64,000 bases of DNA from Endoryza foliicola (GCA_965226965.1 OZ245715.1:372001-436000), one strand, 5' to 3'. Shown: positions 9,545 to 19,560, counted from the stretch's first letter. A program made the numbers and translations. The notes: generated by a model not told the origin, from the letters alone.

Positions 9545-10858
9545 CACTAGTGTCCGGTAAAAATAATTGTAAGTTCTTTGAAAATCTTGGTGGGCTTGAG
9601 TTTGGGACGATTTTAGTACGGTGACGATTTGAATTGACCTTGTTTTATAACTTGCTGAAAATCAGCCATTTTATGAATCAGGGCAAGTATGTTTTTTCAC
9701 AGATTGTCACTTTTCTTCCTGCACGCATATTTGATCGTTGTGTCAGCAACTTTCAAGGCGATAAATGGGTCAAGCATTTTACTTGTTGGAACCAATTAAT
9801 GTGTATGATTTTTGGCCAGTTAAGCAATCGTGATAGTCTCAGGGATTTACTTGTTTGTTTGACGGCACATAAATCAAAGCATTATCATTTAGGTTTTGGA
9901 AAAAGTATATCAAGATCAAATCTTGCTGAAGCAAATGAAAAACGGGATTGTCGTATTTATGAAATGTTTGCTTTTGAGATGATTGCAGAAGCTCAGAAAA
10001 TTTGCATTGCTGATAATGATCTTGGCTTCACTATTAAAGGAAACGTTTATGCTTTTGACTCTACTACAATAGACCTTTGTTTAAATGTATTTTGGTGGGC
10101 TAGTTTTAGAAGAGCAAAAGGTGCGATTAAATTACATGCTTTACTAGATGTTAAGACTTCTATTCCAGTATTTATGTATGTCACTCCTGCAAGTGTTCAT
10201 GATGTGAATGCCTTAGATCTTTTAGTATATGAAACAGGTGGCTATTACATTATGGACCGCGGCTACATTGACTTTGAGCGACTTGCGACCATCGATCAAC
10301 ACAATGCATTTTTTGTAATACGCGCAAGAAATAATCTTCAGTTCACTCGACTGTCATCTGAATCATCAGACAAATCAAAAGGTATTGTGTGTGACCAAAA
10401 AATCACACTGAAGACTTTTTATCCAAGTAAATCTTATAATAAAGAAATCAGGCGAATCAAGTTTTATGATGCAGAACAAAACAGAACTTTTGTTTTTCTG
10501 TCGAACAACTTTGAGTTGCCTGCAACAGAAATTGCAATGTTGTATAAAAATCGTTGGAAAATTGAATTGTTCTTCAAATGGATAAAGCAGCATCTTAAAA
10601 TAAAATCATTTTGGGGTGCTTCCGAGAACGCCGTAAAGACTCAAATCTATATTGCAATCATCACTTATACTACTGTTGCTATAATAAAAGCAAAGTTGAA
10701 ACTGAAACAATCACCTTATGAAATACTTCAAATTATTGGAGTCTCATTACTTGATAAAGCACCTTTATCTTGTCTTTTTGAAGACGACCTAAACCAAGAT
10801 ATCAAAGAACAAAATGCTACTCAATTGAAAATCAAGCTAATTTAACCGGACACTAGTG
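9545..10858 (+). mobile_element. complete IS4-family insertion sequence, 1314 bp
   Basis: The ends are defined by 14-bp perfect terminal inverted repeats CACTAGTGTCCGGT (9545-9558 and its complement at 10845-10858). Similarity continues for 3 more bases after one mismatch. Exact 9-bp direct repeats ACATTGATC flank it. It contains one transposase gene on the plus strand whose stop codon touches the right inverted repeat. It is inserted antisense within a PAS sensor kinase gene on the minus strand. Intact ends, exact duplication and an intact transposase frame indicate a recent, possibly still mobile copy. Confidence 0.97.
9673..10845 (+). CDS. IS4-family transposase (DUF4372 + DDE domain)
   Basis: A protein of 390 residues from the ATG at 9673 (403 if a TTG at 9634 is used; the ATG matches the usual MNxGKYVFSQI start of relatives). 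The N-terminal DUF4372 region (about 1-75) has GDKWVKHFTCWNQLMCMIFGQLSNRDSLRD. It is followed by a DDE catalytic core: first Asp in YAFDSTTID, second Asp in YYIMDRGYIDFERL, and the Glu in the YKNRWKIELFFKWIKQHLKIK signature, which matches the Y-R-E-K motif of IS4 elements. The frame is intact. It cuts and pastes the surrounding element. Confidence 0.95.
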   Translation: MNQGKYVFSQIVTFLPARIFDRCVSNFQGDKWVKHFTCWNQLMCMIFGQLSNRDSLRDLLVCLTAHKSKHYHLGFGKSISRSNLAEANEKRDCRIYEMFAFEMIAEAQKICIADNDLGFTIKGNVYAFDSTTIDLCLNVFWWASFRRAKGAIKLHALLDVKTSIPVFMYVTPASVHDVNALDLLVYETGGYYIMDRGYIDFERLATIDQHNAFFVIRARNNLQFTRLSSESSDKSKGIVCDQKITLKTFYPSKSYNKEIRRIKFYDAEQNRTFVFLSNNFELPATEIAMLYKNRWKIELFFKWIKQHLKIKSFWGASENAVKTQIYIAIITYTTVAIIKAKLKLKQSPYEILQIIGVSLLDKAPLSCLFEDDLNQDIKEQNATQLKIKLI

Positions 10859-13215
10859 ACATTGATCAACAGATTATAGTAACTACCGGGGCGAGAGGCT
10901 GAAGGAATGGTAAACGTGAACGATTCGGCTTTTGCTGTTTCAAAAACACGTTGCCCTTTTGAGCGAAGTACTTTCCACAATTCATCGCGTAAACCAAGCT
11001 CTTTGGGATCTCTTCCTATGAATTGATCGGGTTGTACATTAAATGTGTGCTTCACTGCACTATTTACATAGGTGAATTGGAATTTTCTGTTCAACCGATG
11101 AATAAGCACCGGTACGCTTTCTGCAAGAGCTCGGTATTGCAATTCACGATTGGTCAATTCTTTCTCGGCAATTTTGAGTTTGGTGATGTCTTTCTGCGTA
11201 CCCCAAACACGCACCAGTCGATCGTTCTGGACGATACCCACCAAGCTGTTCATCATGTAAATTGGGTTGCCAAAGCGATCTATTTCATGGCTCTCAACAT
11301 TTTCCAATCGAAAACCATTCCGTATAAAAGATCTTAAATATTCAATATTAAATGGATCTGATTTTGGCAGTATTGCGTCTAAGCGCACTCCATTCATCTC
11401 TTCTGCTTTCTCATACCCGTACATTTTAGCAAATGCATCGTTGCATTCAATTACCGTTGCATGCTCGAATATGAAATCGATCAGTCCGTCTTCGTTAAAT
11501 TGGGAGAGCGGGTATGGAACCCCTTCAATACGCCAAATACCTTCCGAGCTGTGTTTGATAAACGCACGATACCTTTCTTCACTATCTTTCAACGCTTTCT
11601 CGGCCAAGCGTTGTTCTGTTACATCGGTTTGTATTCCCCAGATGCGTGTCAAAAACCCGTCTTCAATTATTCCTATTAAATTGTTGAGGAAATACTTTTT
11701 AATACCATCCTTTGTAGTTTGAACTGAGGGGCCTTTAAACATTCGATAGCCATTGCGAACGAACATCAAAGATGCTATTTGAGTGAACTCGTGGTCAATG
11801 GGTACAAAATCATTCATTTTAGCACCGTATAAATCTGCAGCAACAGTAAAGCCGAGAATGGTAGCCATTTGATCGTTACATTCGGCCAAGTAACCGCGCT
11901 CAAACATCAACTTAACTTGCTCTTCTGCGGGTAAACTTGTATCAATAGGTTCAGTGAAGTCGCCACGCCAAATAGCCTCCGTTGATTGTTTGATAAACAA
12001 GCGATAACGTTCCTCACTTTCTTTTAATGCCAGTTGAGCATGACGTTGTTCGGTAATATCGCGAAGGGTACCCCAAATTCGAACCAGCTTTCCATCTTCA
12101 ATGATGCCAATACGGTTATTGAGTAAGTATTTTTTATTTCCGAAGCGATCTGTTTCTACCGTTGCCGTATCGGAAAGCTTATATCTACTTTTAATAAATT
12201 CGATGTACGACTCTTTATTAATCTCTTCAATTGAAGAAATGAAGTCTTGAATTTTCTTGCCTTGCAATTGAAGTGCGTCGGCATAAGAATACACTTTTGC
12301 GTAGGCGTCATTACTCTCTGCTATATACGCCTTCTCCCATATCTGTTGAACTTGTTCTTCAGGAGTTAACTCAATGTCAATTCCACCGGGTATTTCAATT
12401 CGCCAAATTGCTTCGGTTGTATTTTTAAGAAAGGTAGTGTAGCGCTGTTCGGATGCTTTTAATTGTTGTAGTGCTTCGTAATTGGCAGTTATGTCTTTTG
12501 CTAAAGCCACTCCATAAGCGGGTCTTCCATCTTTATCAAAAATATAGTTAGCAGAAGTTGATAGCCATCGAATGCTGCCATCTTTTGCTACCGCTCTGCA
12601 GAGAATATTGTGTGCCGGCTTATGGGACACAACAATTTCTTTCAATGCATCAACAGCTATTTGAAGGTCTGCCGGATAAACATAACTAAGGAAGTTGGTA
12701 CCGATCATTTCAGAAACAACATATCCATATGTTCTTGACACTTCCGGTGAAACATATATAAGTGTACCCTCATTATCGAACTTAAAAACGATTTCAGAAA
12801 CATTGGCAAGAATTTGATCGAGTTCTTGTTTGGCAATAAAGAGTTCTTCTATTTTTTCAGCTTCTACTAAATCGCTACTTACTTGATTGACAGCAAAAGG
12901 CTCGAATTGATCGATGATGGCCCATTCCCATAGATCCTCCGTTTCATTGAACAACACAGAAAAAACACAGGTGATGTTTTTGATAGTACAAGTGAAGGTA
13001 TTCTGTTGTGCCGAATCGAAGTTTTGAACTTGTATGTGGCAAGACTCTTGGCTATTAAGTTCTAGAAATGAGAGGAGTGGGGTTCCCTTAGGTAATATTC
13101 CAATACGATCAGCGAAGCAGTTTGCATCTGTAAGCAGATGAAATTGCTTATCTGTTTTGAACATCTTTACGGAACGTTCAGTGGCAATATTGGATTTACT
13201 TAGCTGGTTATGCAT
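10837..13215 (-). pseudogene. PAS-array sensor kinase, N-terminal part of an IS-split gene
   Basis: The upstream part of the interrupted kinase gene. From ATG 13215 it encodes about 785 native residues; the frame then enters the IS and ends at a TAG at 10837-10839 after a few foreign residues (TSVRLN). After an N-terminal region with no recognised domain there are five PAS units (about residues 135-250, 257-390, 400-530, 535-665, 675-785). The middle three are close tandem paralogues sharing EAIWR, a PxEEQV-like segment, AECND and a RIWG-DITEQR end. The fifth PAS is the one cut by the IS. The fragment has no kinase domain. Fused in frame with 5860-9544 it gives a 2010-residue protein. A surA-like gene lies upstream, separated by a hairpin. 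Confidence 0.9.
10859..10867. repeat. target site duplication, right copy
   Basis: Exact second copy of ACATTGATC, directly after the right terminal inverted repeat. Confidence 0.95.
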
Positions 13216-13347
13216 ATAGGGTTTCCCTAGTTATACATTAAAGTACTTACTCCGAAAACCCATCTCTAAGGGTTTTTACTGGTAAATACTTATGTAATCT
13301 AAAGAAATAGCCCTTTAATGGCTGGAAAAAGCCTAAGAAATTTCTAA

Positions 13348-13369
13348 AATTAAGGGGTAACCCTTAATT
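13348..13369 (-). terminator. hairpin at the surA stop codon
   Basis: A 9-bp perfect inverted repeat AATTAAGGG/CCCTTAATT with a 4-nt loop overlaps the stop codon of the SurA-like gene. On the minus strand it is followed by TTAGAAATTT, so it is a weak terminator candidate separating the foldase gene from the kinase gene. A second hairpin (AAAACCC/GGGTTTT, about 13256-13277) lies in the kinase leader. Confidence 0.45.
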
Positions 13370-14725
13370 AGTAGACGTAGACACGTATTTCCACCAATTG
13401 CTGAGGTTTCCACAACCTTTGAATTCATCATCAATCATGATGTAGTAGTTGGGGATTTTGGTGGCAAACCACTTCTCTAAAACCTCCTGCTTTTTGAATT
13501 CCAACGCACGCTCGGCAATGCGGTTAAAATCGTCTTTAAAGTTTTCGCGGTGAGGTTCTGATCGAGATTTGAGATAAACAATACGAATGGCTTTCTTTTG
13601 ACGCTCGTCGTTGAATACAACAGGCTTTGAGTATTCGCCTACTTTCATTTTACCCAACATTAATACGAGGTCTTTATCAAGTTGATCGATGGTAACATAG
13701 GTGCTACCATTATAGCTTTGCTTCATCCCTGCGAGATACTTGGCATTTTCATCTTCGCTGTACTTGCTAACAGCTTCTCCAAAACTAATAGTGCCTGCAA
13801 TCAGCTTCGCTCTCACAGAATCTAATTTCATGATTCCTTCGTTTACTTCCGTTTCAGTGATTTTTGGAATGCGAAGAATATGGCGAACCGTTGCATCATC
13901 ACCTTGACGAGCAACCATCTGAATGATATGATATCCAAACTTTGATTTGAACACCGGAGAAATTTGACCGGGTTTCAAACGGAATGCTTGACGCACAAAA
14001 GTTGGATCGAAATTCTTTTCGTTTCTATTGATAGAATATTGACCGCCATTGTTTTTACTTCCCGGATCGTCTGTATATAGAGTAGCAAGTGTTTCAAAAC
14101 GAGCCTTTCCCGATTCTACTTGGCGTTTGTAGTCGGCTAATTCATCTTGTGCCAATACTTCAAAATCGCGGCTGGCTTTAGGATAAATGAGCACCTCTCC
14201 AACTTCAACTTCACTTTCGTAAAAAGGTAAACTGTCTTTTGGAATTTTCTCCCAATACTCTTTTACTTCTTGTGGAGTGATGCGAACGTTTTCAACTACT
14301 TTCTTTTTCATTTTGTTCGCCAACTCGTTATCGTAAATAGGTCTACGGAAATCTTCTTTTAATTGGTAAATGGTTTTGCCGGCAATTTCTTCTACTGCTT
14401 CAACGGAACCGAGGTCTTGAACAAACTTACGAACGCGGTTTTCAATGATAGCGTCTACTTCTTCATCCGAAATGGTAATGGAATCTTTCTCTGCTTGCAA
14501 GGTAAGCGCCTTCATGATCAACATCTGATCGAGGAGATAGCATGGAGCACCTTCCGGAACGGGTTCGTTGCGACGTTGACGGTCGGAGATCTCGTTATAG
14601 ATATCTGAACGAAGGATAATTTTGTCTCCAACAATGCCAACAATTTTATCGGCAATGATGGGACGTTGTGCCATGGCGGTTACTGAAACAAAAGCGGCCA
14701 GAACGAGTAGAGTTAATTGACGCAT
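13364..14725 (-). CDS. surA: SurA-like periplasmic peptidyl-prolyl isomerase
   Basis: A 453-residue secreted chaperone/foldase for outer-membrane proteins. A signal peptide (MRQLTLLVLAAFVSVTAMAQ) argues for the ATG at 14725 rather than the one 21 bp upstream. The SurA_N-like region is about residues 22-165 (DKIVGIVGDKIILRSDIYNE). The first parvulin domain is about 170-275 (GSKNNGGQYSI, FGYHIIQMV). A second parvulin-like domain is about 280-385 (VRHILRIP, AKYLAGMKQSYNGS). The two-parvulin layout matches SurA/PpiD-type foldases. It lies downstream of infB but behind a perfect 9-bp hairpin. TATTTTTG (14751-14744) is a possible -7 promoter element. Confidence 0.85.
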   Translation of the reverse strand: MRQLTLLVLAAFVSVTAMAQRPIIADKIVGIVGDKIILRSDIYNEISDRQRRNEPVPEGAPCYLLDQMLIMKALTLQAEKDSITISDEEVDAIIENRVRKFVQDLGSVEAVEEIAGKTIYQLKEDFRRPIYDNELANKMKKKVVENVRITPQEVKEYWEKIPKDSLPFYESEVEVGEVLIYPKASRDFEVLAQDELADYKRQVESGKARFETLATLYTDDPGSKNNGGQYSINRNEKNFDPTFVRQAFRLKPGQISPVFKSKFGYHIIQMVARQGDDATVRHILRIPKITETEVNEGIMKLDSVRAKLIAGTISFGEAVSKYSEDENAKYLAGMKQSYNGSTYVTIDQLDKDLVLMLGKMKVGEYSKPVVFNDERQKKAIRIVYLKSRSEPHRENFKDDFNRIAERALEFKKQEVLEKWFATKIPNYYIMIDDEFKGCGNLSNWWKYVSTSTN

Positions 14726-14807
14726 AATCAAAAATGATATTCTCAAAAATAGCTTTTCAAGAGGGTTTTGAGGAACAAAGCGTTCTTATTTAACAAGGTT
14801 TTTAACA

Positions 14808-14840
14808 AGAGATCCCAAAGGGGTTGCCTCCGGGATCTCT
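14808..14840 (-). terminator. hairpin terminator between infB and the surA-like gene
   Basis: A 9-bp perfect inverted repeat AGAGATCCC/GGGATCTCT with a 15-nt loop lies just after the infB stop. The T-tract is short on both sides (TTTATT on plus, TGTTAAAAA on minus), so strength and direction are uncertain. Confidence 0.6.
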
Positions 14841-14861
14841 TTATTGGGTGTAGCTCAGTAA

Positions 14862-17756
14862 TTAGAGCGTACGTTTTACTTCTTCAATTTCAAAGGCTTC
14901 TACGATATCGCCCACTCTGATGTCATTGAAATTCTTGATGGTTAAGCCGCATTCCATATTGGAAGCCACGTCTTTAACATCGTCCTTAAAGCGTTTGAGA
15001 GAGGCCAATTCCGCCGACTGTCCTTCGCCTTTGGGGAATTCCACGATACCATCGCGGATGATACGAATCTTCGAGTTTCTGCTGATCTTTCCTTCGAGAA
15101 CATAACAACCGGCAACCGTGGCTTTGTCGAACTTGAATACGTTGCGCACTTCCACATTGGCTGTAATTTTTTCTTGAATGGTAGGCTCCAACATCCCTTC
15201 CATCGCACTCTTGATTTCTTCGATGGCATTATAGATAATCGAGTACAGCTTGATTTCCACGCCTTCGTTTTCGGCCAAGCGAGCAGCTTGAGCTGAAGGA
15301 CGGCAGTTGAAACCTAACAAGATGGCATCCGAAGCAGTGGCCAATAATACATCACTTTCAGTGATGGCACCCACCGCCTTGTGAACCACGCTCACTACAA
15401 TTTCTTCCGTAGAAAGTTTCTGCAATGAATCGCTCAACGCTTCTACCGAACCATCCACGTCCCCTTTGATGATCAAGTTCAACTGCTTGAAGTTTCCAAG
15501 CGCCAAACGACGACCAATTTCATCGAGGGTAATATGTTTCTTAGTTCTGATACCTTGTTCACGTAATATCTGTGCTCTGCGGTTCGCTACTTCTTTTGCT
15601 TCACTTTCATCTTCGTACACTTTGAACTTCTCACCTGCTTGTGGTGCACCATTCAAACCGAGAATCAAAACCGGTGTAGAAGGAGGAGCCGTGTCTTTAC
15701 GTTTGTTACGCTCATTGAACATCGCTTTCACACGACCATAATACTGGCCGGATACCACGATATCACCTTGTTGCAAGGTTCCGTTTTGAACCAATACTGT
15801 TGCTACATAGCCTCTACCTTTATCAAGCGTAGCTTCGATAATGGTACCGGATGCTTCTTTATCAGGATTGGCTTTCAAATCAAGCAATTCAGCTTCTAAA
15901 AGAATTTTTTCGAGCAATAGATCTACATTCAATCCTTTTTTAGCACTGAGCTCCTGACTTTGATATTTACCACCCCATTCTTCTACTAACAAGTTCATTT
16001 GAGAAAGTTGTTCGTAGATCTTTTGAGGATTGGCTCCGTCTTTATCGATTTTATTGATTGCAAAAATCATTGGAACACCCGCCGCCTGTGCGTGGCTGAT
16101 AGCCTCCTTAGTTTGAGGCATCACTGCATCGTCGGCAGCTACTACAATTACTGCAATGTCGGTTACTTTAGCACCACGAGCACGCATCGCCGTAAACGCT
16201 TCGTGACCCGGCGTATCTAAGAAAGCAATTTGCTTACCATTTGGTAGTGTTACTTCATAGGCACCGATGTGCTGGGTGATACCACCGGCCTCACCTGCTA
16301 CTACGTTTGCACTACGGATATAGTCGAGCAAAGAGGTTTTACCATGGTCAACGTGACCCATGATGGTAACAATTGGAGCGCGGTGTGAAAGATCTTCTTC
16401 TGCATCTTCTTCCTCTTCTTCTTCCATTTCCATTTGCTTTTCCATATCGATGAACTCTACGGTAAAGCCAAATTCGTTTGCCACCAATTCAATTACTTCG
16501 GCATCGAGACGTTGGTTGATACTCACCATCAGTCCGAGGCCCATACACTTACTGATTACATCAGCGAAACTTACATCCATCAGATTAGCCAATTCGCTCA
16601 CACTAATGAACTCAGTTACCTGAAGCTTCATATCCATTCCTTCTTCACCTCCGCCTTGTTCGGCTAGGCCTTGACGTTTTTCACGACGGTATTTCGCTTT
16701 CAAGCTCTTACCTCTACCGCCGGTACCGGCCAGTTTGGCTTGAGTTTCACGAATCTTATTTTGAATTTCTTTTTCGTCGATTTCTTTGGCCTCTCTTGGA
16801 GTGCGATCACGGTTTCCACCACGATTGTTTTGGTTGTTGCCGCCACGTCTGTCGTTATGGCGTCCACCACCTTGTTGATGACCTCCACCTTGGCCCGGTT
16901 GTCCGCCTCTGTTTTGCTGATCGCCGCGCTTGAATACTTGCGGGCCTTGCTGACCAGGGGGACGTCCTTGAGTTTGTTGTTGAGGTTGACCAGTGTTGTC
17001 GCGTTTTTCGATGGGAATACGCTTGCGCTTTCTCTTCTCATCGCCCGGTTTTGGACGGGTATCGCTATCAACAGGCAATTCAATTTTGCCGAGGATCTTA
17101 GGACCTTCTAATTTTTCTGCGCGAATGTTTTCGATCACAGGAGGTTGATCACTTTCGGGATCTTCAGAAGCTACCGGTTCTTCGGCGGGAATTTCCGCTT
17201 TAGGCTCTTCTACTTCTGCTACAGGAGGAGGAGTTGGTTGAACCGGCGCAGGAGCTGGTTCCGCTTCTTCTTCTTTCTTCTTCGCGGTTTTCTTTGGACG
17301 GGTAGAAGAATCGATGGCCGATAAGTCGATTTTATCGAAAACTTTTGGACCTTCAATTTCAGGAGCTTCCACTTTTACAACAGGAGCTTCTTCTACTTTC
17401 TTCTCTTCAATCTCCACTTTTGGCTCCACTACAGGAGTTACAGGAGCCGCCACAGGTGCTTCTTCTGCTTTTGGAGTTGATTCCTTTTTAGTTTGTGCTG
17501 CCGCCTCTTCGTCTTTCTTCTTCTTAGCCTCAATGCTTCCTTTTGGAAGATCGATCTGGTCGCTTTTCAGCTTCGCCACTTTATCACTTTGAAACTCCTG
17601 CTGTAAGCTACGGTACATTTCTTCAGTGATTTTGGAAGTGGGTTTCAGATCGTCTCTGTTAAAACCTTTGGCAGCAAGAAATTCAATGATGGTGTCTTGT
17701 CCAACATTGAACTCCTTGGCAGCAGCCAACAATCTAGGTAATTTAAGTTCTGACAT
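14862..17756 (-). CDS. infB: translation initiation factor IF-2
   Basis: A 964-residue GTPase that places initiator fMet-tRNA on the 30S subunit and promotes subunit joining. An IF2_N domain is at about residues 3-55. A long Pro/Glu/Lys-rich, then Gly/Gln/Arg/Asn-rich linker (about 60-350) is followed by a second IF2_N-like domain (about 380-440). The G domain (about 463-630) has VTIMGHVDHGKTS (G1), FLDTPGHEAFTAMRARG (G3) and NKIDKDGANP (G4). Domains II-IV follow. It is the last gene of the rimP-nusA-infB operon, 51 bp after nusA. The low-complexity linker produces many open but non-coding frames on the other strand. Twenty-three bases over its stop codon resemble a tRNA 5' end. Confidence 0.97.
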   Translation of the reverse strand: MSELKLPRLLAAAKEFNVGQDTIIEFLAAKGFNRDDLKPTSKITEEMYRSLQQEFQSDKVAKLKSDQIDLPKGSIEAKKKKDEEAAAQTKKESTPKAEEAPVAAPVTPVVEPKVEIEEKKVEEAPVVKVEAPEIEGPKVFDKIDLSAIDSSTRPKKTAKKKEEEAEPAPAPVQPTPPPVAEVEEPKAEIPAEEPVASEDPESDQPPVIENIRAEKLEGPKILGKIELPVDSDTRPKPGDEKRKRKRIPIEKRDNTGQPQQQTQGRPPGQQGPQVFKRGDQQNRGGQPGQGGGHQQGGGRHNDRRGGNNQNNRGGNRDRTPREAKEIDEKEIQNKIRETQAKLAGTGGRGKSLKAKYRREKRQGLAEQGGGEEGMDMKLQVTEFISVSELANLMDVSFADVISKCMGLGLMVSINQRLDAEVIELVANEFGFTVEFIDMEKQMEMEEEEEEDAEEDLSHRAPIVTIMGHVDHGKTSLLDYIRSANVVAGEAGGITQHIGAYEVTLPNGKQIAFLDTPGHEAFTAMRARGAKVTDIAVIVVAADDAVMPQTKEAISHAQAAGVPMIFAINKIDKDGANPQKIYEQLSQMNLLVEEWGGKYQSQELSAKKGLNVDLLLEKILLEAELLDLKANPDKEASGTIIEATLDKGRGYVATVLVQNGTLQQGDIVVSGQYYGRVKAMFNERNKRKDTAPPSTPVLILGLNGAPQAGEKFKVYEDESEAKEVANRRAQILREQGIRTKKHITLDEIGRRLALGNFKQLNLIIKGDVDGSVEALSDSLQKLSTEEIVVSVVHKAVGAITESDVLLATASDAILLGFNCRPSAQAARLAENEGVEIKLYSIIYNAIEEIKSAMEGMLEPTIQEKITANVEVRNVFKFDKATVAGCYVLEGKISRNSKIRIIRDGIVEFPKGEGQSAELASLKRFKDDVKDVASNMECGLTIKNFNDIRVGDIVEAFEIEEVKRTL

Positions 17757-17807
17757 TCAGTTATTTTAATGTTTCTAAAGCAACACTACCGACAGATGGC
17801 AGTATGC

Positions 17808-19055
17808 TTATTCTTTTTCAAATTCTTCTTTTAAGATTCTTCTAACGTCGGTGATGGTTTCTTTTTCAAGATCAGTTCTGCGTTCGAGTTCTTCAGCGGT
17901 CAATTCCAATACGCTTCTAGCCGTATCGCAACCTACACGCTTCAATTCGTCGATGATCCATGTTTCAATTTCATCGCTGAATTCATCGAGGTCGATGTCG
18001 AATTCATGATCTTCACCTTCGTTATCGCGGAATACATCGATGCTAAGACCGGTTAATTCCTGTGCCAATTTGATGTTTACCCCTTTCTTACCGATGGCTA
18101 AAGAAACCTGGTCGGGTTTGAGGTATACATTGGCGTGTTTGTTTTCTGTATCGAGATCAATAGTTGTAATACGAGCAGGCGTGAGTGAACGTTGAATCAA
18201 CAATTGAGTATTGCTGGTCCAGTTGATCACGTCGATGTTTTCGTTTTTCAATTCACGAACGATACCATGGATACGGCTACCTTTCATACCTACGCAAGCG
18301 CCCACCGGATCGATACGATCGTCGTAACTTTCAACAGCTACTTTTGCACGCTCACCCGGTTCACGAACGATCTTTTTGATCACGATCAATCCGTCAAAAA
18401 TTTCAGGCACTTCAATCTCCAATAATTTCGCGAGGAACAAAGGAGAAGTACGAGAAAGAATGATCACAGGTGCGTTGTTTTTCAATTCAACTTTCTTCAC
18501 AACGGCACGTGTGTTTTCACCTTTCTTGAAATAATCTTGCGGAATTTGTTCCGATTTAGGAAGGATCAATTCGTTTCCTTCTTCGTCGATCAACAAAATT
18601 TCCTTTTTCCAAACTTGATATACTTCTGCGGTGATGATATCGCCCACGCGATCACCGTATTTTTTAACCAATACATTCTTTTTCAAATCGCTGATACGGC
18701 TTGCCAAGGTTTGTTTAGCGGCAAGGATTGCACGGCGACCGAAATCGAGGATGTTTACTTCTTCATACAATTCTTCCCCTACTTCGAAGTCAGGTTCAAT
18801 TTTCACTGCTTCGCTGTAGGCAACTTCAGCCAAAGGATCATTTACGGCTCCGTCTTCCACAATTAGGCGACGGCGGATGATTTCAAGGTCACCTTTCTCT
18901 GCGTTCACAATTACGTCGAAGTTGTCATCGGCACCATATTTCTTACGCAATAGGGTTTTGAATACATCTTCTACTACTTTCATCATCGTAGGGCGATCAA
19001 TGTTTTCCGCCTCTTTAAAATCGTGGAAAGCTTCTATCAGATTAATACTTGCCAT
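17808..19055 (-). CDS. nusA: transcription elongation/termination factor NusA
   Basis: A 415-residue RNA-polymerase-binding factor controlling pausing, termination and antitermination. Domains are an NusA N-terminal RNAP-binding domain (about 1-125), S1 (about 133-205, GDIITAEVYQVWKKEILLIDEEGNEL), and KH1/KH2 (about 215-350, with RVDP-equivalent YDDRIDPVGACVGMKGSRIHGIVREL and AIGKKGVNIKLAQELTG). A helix-hairpin-helix-containing acidic C-terminus (about 365-415) is also present. The KH region shows the invariant GxxG loops. It lies 34 bp after rimP in the classical operon order. Confidence 0.97.
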   Translation of the reverse strand: MASINLIEAFHDFKEAENIDRPTMMKVVEDVFKTLLRKKYGADDNFDVIVNAEKGDLEIIRRRLIVEDGAVNDPLAEVAYSEAVKIEPDFEVGEELYEEVNILDFGRRAILAAKQTLASRISDLKKNVLVKKYGDRVGDIITAEVYQVWKKEILLIDEEGNELILPKSEQIPQDYFKKGENTRAVVKKVELKNNAPVIILSRTSPLFLAKLLEIEVPEIFDGLIVIKKIVREPGERAKVAVESYDDRIDPVGACVGMKGSRIHGIVRELKNENIDVINWTSNTQLLIQRSLTPARITTIDLDTENKHANVYLKPDQVSLAIGKKGVNIKLAQELTGLSIDVFRDNEGEDHEFDIDLDEFSDEIETWIIDELKRVGCDTARSVLELTAEELERRTDLEKETITDVRRILKEEFEKE

Positions 19056-19089
19056 AATCTTTTGTTTTTACATCCGGTAAACCGGTATT

Positions 19090-19560
19090 TTAAAATACTA
19101 CCTGAAGTTTGGTTGATTTTATGTTATCGAATAAGAATTCGTGCGCTAGCACTTCTTTCTTTTTGTTTTTCCCTTTTACTTCTTCAACAGTGATTCCTTC
19201 TTCTGTGGCAGCTAACAGCTTGCCTTCTACTTTCACGCCATCTTTTAGAATCACTTCTACCGGGCGACCAACATTCTTTACGTATTGACGATGAAGTTTA
19301 AGGGGTTCATCTAAACCGGGAGATGAAACTTCCAATGAAAAGTCATCATTGGGGAAGAGTTTCATTTCTTCCAATTGTTTGTACAATGGTCGGTTGATAG
19401 AAATACATTTTTCAATGGTAATTCCCTGGTCACCGTCGAGGTATACTTTCACGTTATTGGTAGGTTTTATTTTCACTTCTACCAAAAAGTACTGAAGTTG
19501 ATCTGCCAGCAGGTCTAAAATCAGTTTCTTAATAATGTCTATTGCTTGATCTGCATTCAT
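19090..19560 (-). CDS. rimP: ribosome maturation factor RimP
   Basis: A 156-residue protein needed for 30S subunit maturation. The N-terminal alpha/beta domain (about 1-80) includes VEVKIKPTNNVKVYLDGDQGITIEKCISINR and the C-terminal SH3-like domain (about 85-156) includes LEVSSPGLDEPLKLHRQYVKNVGR. The SSPG motif is diagnostic. The ATG at 19560 is chosen because the upstream extension would be encoded by a promoter and hairpin region. First gene of rimP-nusA-infB. Confidence 0.95.
   Translation of the reverse strand: MNADQAIDIIKKLILDLLADQLQYFLVEVKIKPTNNVKVYLDGDQGITIEKCISINRPLYKQLEEMKLFPNDDFSLEVSSPGLDEPLKLHRQYVKNVGRPVEVILKDGVKVEGKLLAATEEGITVEEVKGKNKKKEVLAHEFLFDNIKSTKLQVVF

Noticed and set aside
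9545..10858. Second transposase or passenger gene in the IS
   Set aside because: The element holds one transposase frame only; the small minus-strand frame at 10375-10593 is its antisense shadow.
16360..17592. Several long plus-strand frames inside infB
   Set aside because: Mirror frames of the Pro/Glu/Lys- and Gly/Gln-rich linker of IF-2; Ser/Thr/Phe-rich with no start context or homology pattern.
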